From JAFGNB01 sp050304135 (GTDB lineage: Bacteria > Fibrobacterota > Chitinivibrionia > Chitinivibrionales > Chitinispirillaceae), in NCBI GenBank assembly GCA_050304135.1, contig JBNLDC010000041.1, positions 1-64,000 on the forward strand: a DNA stretch of 64,000 nt, read 5' to 3'. This document shows positions 62,660 through 64,000 of the stretch, piece after piece. Positions within the stretch are counted from its first letter, which is position 1; every line of letters begins with the position of its first letter. Below the pieces are notes generated by a model that had not been told where the DNA came from, did no database searches, and saw only the letters and a list, made by a program, of their open reading frames with translations. The translations under genes were made by a program, and so were the position numbers.

Positions 62660-63302
62660 TTGTCAAACCTGCCAGTAGTGATATCCGTATATTTGACATT
62701 AAAATTATGGGAACCACCCGGGACCGAAACCAGTCAGTAGCTCAACATGGTATAACGTTCAGCGGAAAACACGGGCTGTTCATGAGAAATGAAATTGAGA
62801 ATGTCGCCAGATCTGCAACCGGCGCCAGTAGCGGGATCACCGAAAACAACTTTGTTCTTGATAATTATTTTCACAATTATTCCAGTTACGGTTGTTATAA
62901 TGAGAGCAGCAATTTCGCATTTATGGGAAATCGTTTCCGTTCAGGATGGAACAGAACACTTCTATCGTACTCAGGGTGGGACAAATCAGTACATTGCCAA
63001 TAATGATTTTGCCGATCACACTGTTTCTAAAACCTCTATACAAATACGGGGGAATGGAACGAAAAATGTTGTAATTACAGAGAATTCTGTTACGTCGCCA
63101 ATGGGGATACATCCACAGAATGAAGTACAGGAAGAGTATGTTTCCAATGTGCTTGTTGAGGGGAATTTATTATTCACTACGCTGAATATAACCGCAACAA
63201 CTATCGTGGTTCGAAATAACATTTTCAGTTCCTGTTTTTACCGATTTTTCGGGAAAATACCGATCCGACGGGACAATTGATATTGGAGCATTGGAGCGTT
63301 AA
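62660..63302 (+). pseudogene. broken right-handed beta-helix protein
   Basis: Frame 1 (from about 62660) gives typical beta-helix coils (SDIRIFDIKIMGTT, FVLDNYFHNYSSYGC, NFAFMGNRFRSG). At about 62960 the coils continue in a second frame (TNQYIANNDFADHT, NVVITENSVTSP, SNVLVEGNLLFTT). At 63243 the family-typical C-terminus DFSGKYRSDGTIDIGALER and its stop TAA (63300-63302) appear in a third frame. So at least two frameshifts have occurred, and the N-terminus with signal peptide is missing. It was probably a polysaccharide-active or surface beta-helix protein. Confidence 0.72.
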
Positions 63303-63587
63303 TTACAAAATCTCTTCCTTAAGGCCATTGCTTCTCGCATCGATTCCGATGGAACCCTCCTTTAGGGCGTAGTCGTTTTGAGCAGTATCGGAAAATTCAG
63401 GTATATCGCAGATGCACTGATCGTACTGAAAAATCGTAGCAGTGGAATCAATCGACTCAATGATGCAATGCATTATCTTCCTATACTGGTTAAACCAGTT
63501 TGATGCAAAGGGGAAAATCCCGATATTTCCGGAATTCTTATTCAGCCGGCAGTTCCGCTGCACATCGGGTTGCTGAAAATCCTTCAA
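63303..63587 (-). pseudogene. opposite-strand fragment of a beta-helix protein end
   Basis: The last third, CDIPEFSDTAQNDYALKEG followed by SIGIDARSNG, matches the usual penultimate segment of beta-helix proteins (x-x-F-x-D-x-x-x-x-D-Y-x-L-x-x-G-S-x-x-I-D-A). This is the segment that normally precedes D-F-S-G-K-x-R, which lies on the plus strand next door. The two stop codons are back-to-back (TAATTA, 63300-63305). It looks like an inversion or a second remnant. Confidence 0.5.
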
Positions 63588-63665
63588 AAGTACTTGGTAT
63601 GTCTGTCAATCCGGTATATTTCCCGATATGGGGACTTTACAATCCTTTTTTTCAAGAGGTCTGTT

Positions 63666-64000
63666 TTGAGCTACATCCACCGGCAACGGAATTCCTTATC
63701 CGTTTTGATTTTCATCGCTGTTTGTGTGTTTTCTTCCCACGCCTCCTTTCATCCGGAACGGATGTACCGGTTGCGTAAAAAAGTCAGTCTCAATCTGGAC
63801 TGGAAGTTTTACCGCAACACTCCCGCTGGAAATCCCTACGAAACATCGTATGACGACGGCACCTGGGAGACGGTGAATGTTCCTCATTCGGCGATGTATG
63901 TTCCGCCCACACCGGAAGCCGAGGCGACAACCCTTCCCGGTGGTGCGAACTGGAGTGGTATCTGCTGGTACCGGAGAACGTTTACCGTACCGCAGGGTGA
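63666..64000 (+). CDS. glycoside hydrolase family 2 (beta-galactosidase-like), 5' part
   Basis: A TTG at 63666, 8 nt after AGAGG, begins a signal peptide (SVLIFIAVCVFSSHA). The sugar-binding domain then starts (VSLNLDWKFYRN, YDDGTWETVNVPHSA, WYRRTFTVPQG), which is the usual N-terminal jelly roll of GH2 enzymes. The window ends after about 111 codons. No ATG start gives the signal peptide; the ATG at 63762 would remove it. It would act on a beta-linked glycoside outside the cytoplasm. Confidence 0.85.
   Translation, partial: MSYIHRQRNSLSVLIFIAVCVFSSHASFHPERMYRLRKKVSLNLDWKFYRNTPAGNPYETSYDDGTWETVNVPHSAMYVPPTPEAEATTLPGGANWSGICWYRRTFTVPQG

Noticed and set aside
62259..62717. Minus-strand 152-codon frame in AT-rich DNA
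   Set aside because: Composition-driven; it overlaps the promoter region of the cytochrome operon and has no coherent domain.
1..64000. CRISPR arrays, rRNA, tmRNA, riboswitches, prophage or transposase genes
   Set aside because: Looked for on both strands; no direct-repeat array, no RNA class hallmark and no recognisable integrase or transposase was seen. The only repeats are the short palindromic elements listed.

Overview
The window looks like a chromosomal segment of a Gram-negative, flagellated, anaerobic bacterium of the Fibrobacterota (FCB group), probably a Chitinivibrionia/Chitinispirillum-like lineage. The evidence for this is indirect: a FISUMP domain (named after Fibrobacter succinogenes) in a giant surface protein, many outer-membrane, lipoprotein and MCE-type proteins, a GH2 beta-galactosidase-like start at the right edge, and a flagellar cluster of the FlbD/FliY/FlhF/FlhG type. 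No rRNA is present to settle the taxonomy.

Layout. 0-4 kb: small hypotheticals, an outer-membrane barrel, a flavodoxin and secreted proteins. 4-13.7 kb, all on the minus strand: two translationally coupled lycopene-cyclase-like membrane proteins, two paralogous hybrid histidine kinases, and between the kinases a DUF368 (PopT-type) lipid-carrier translocase, Pcm, a GT2 glycosyltransferase and a DUF374 acyltransferase. 14-19.6 kb: a secreted protein coupled to a 1560-aa mosaic surface protein (Ig, eleven InlB-type B-repeats, FISUMP, FGE-like). 19.9 kb: tRNA-Pro(GGG) with a bidirectional terminator. 20.3-44 kb: a large flagellar/chemotaxis cluster on the plus strand (motE-like, fliK, flgD, TIGR02530, flgE, flbD, motA, motB, fliL, fliM, fliY, fliO-P-Q-R, flhB, a 669-aa Ig-repeat secreted protein, flhA, flhF, flhG, orf125, fliA, orf101, HDOD). 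44-49.3 kb: cyclophilin, then hgcA-hgcB-thioredoxin (minus), divergent from a PAS-GGDEF-HD-GYP protein and a STAS protein. 49.7-51.4 kb: dnaA and a strong oriC candidate. 51.6-55.1 kb: an uncharacterised protein, an MCE protein, a lysine-rich mini-protein and a RhlE-type helicase that has no ordinary start codon. 55.1-57.5 kb: an AT-richer patch with a chimeric fragment and a PilX-like pilin. 57.6-62.3 kb (minus): multihaem lipoprotein, DUF4266, DUF3570, TlpA-like, CcdA and TrxB, which together read as an envelope redox module. 62.3-63.6 kb: remains of beta-helix genes. The window ends inside a GH2 gene.

The most important observation is the hgcAB pair at 45.7-47.1 kb. HgcA carries the diagnostic cap-helix motif with its Cys, and HgcB carries two 4Fe-4S motifs and a C-terminal Cys-Cys. 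Together these predict a mercury methylator. Other standouts are the helicase that may be expressed by -1 frameshifting from the preceding mini-gene, the Ig-repeat protein locked between flhB and flhA by 4-bp overlaps on both sides, an NPTY instead of NPTH cleavage motif in FlhB, a FlgD whose distal module is duplicated, and a family of palindromic dispersed repeats that split the flagellar cluster.
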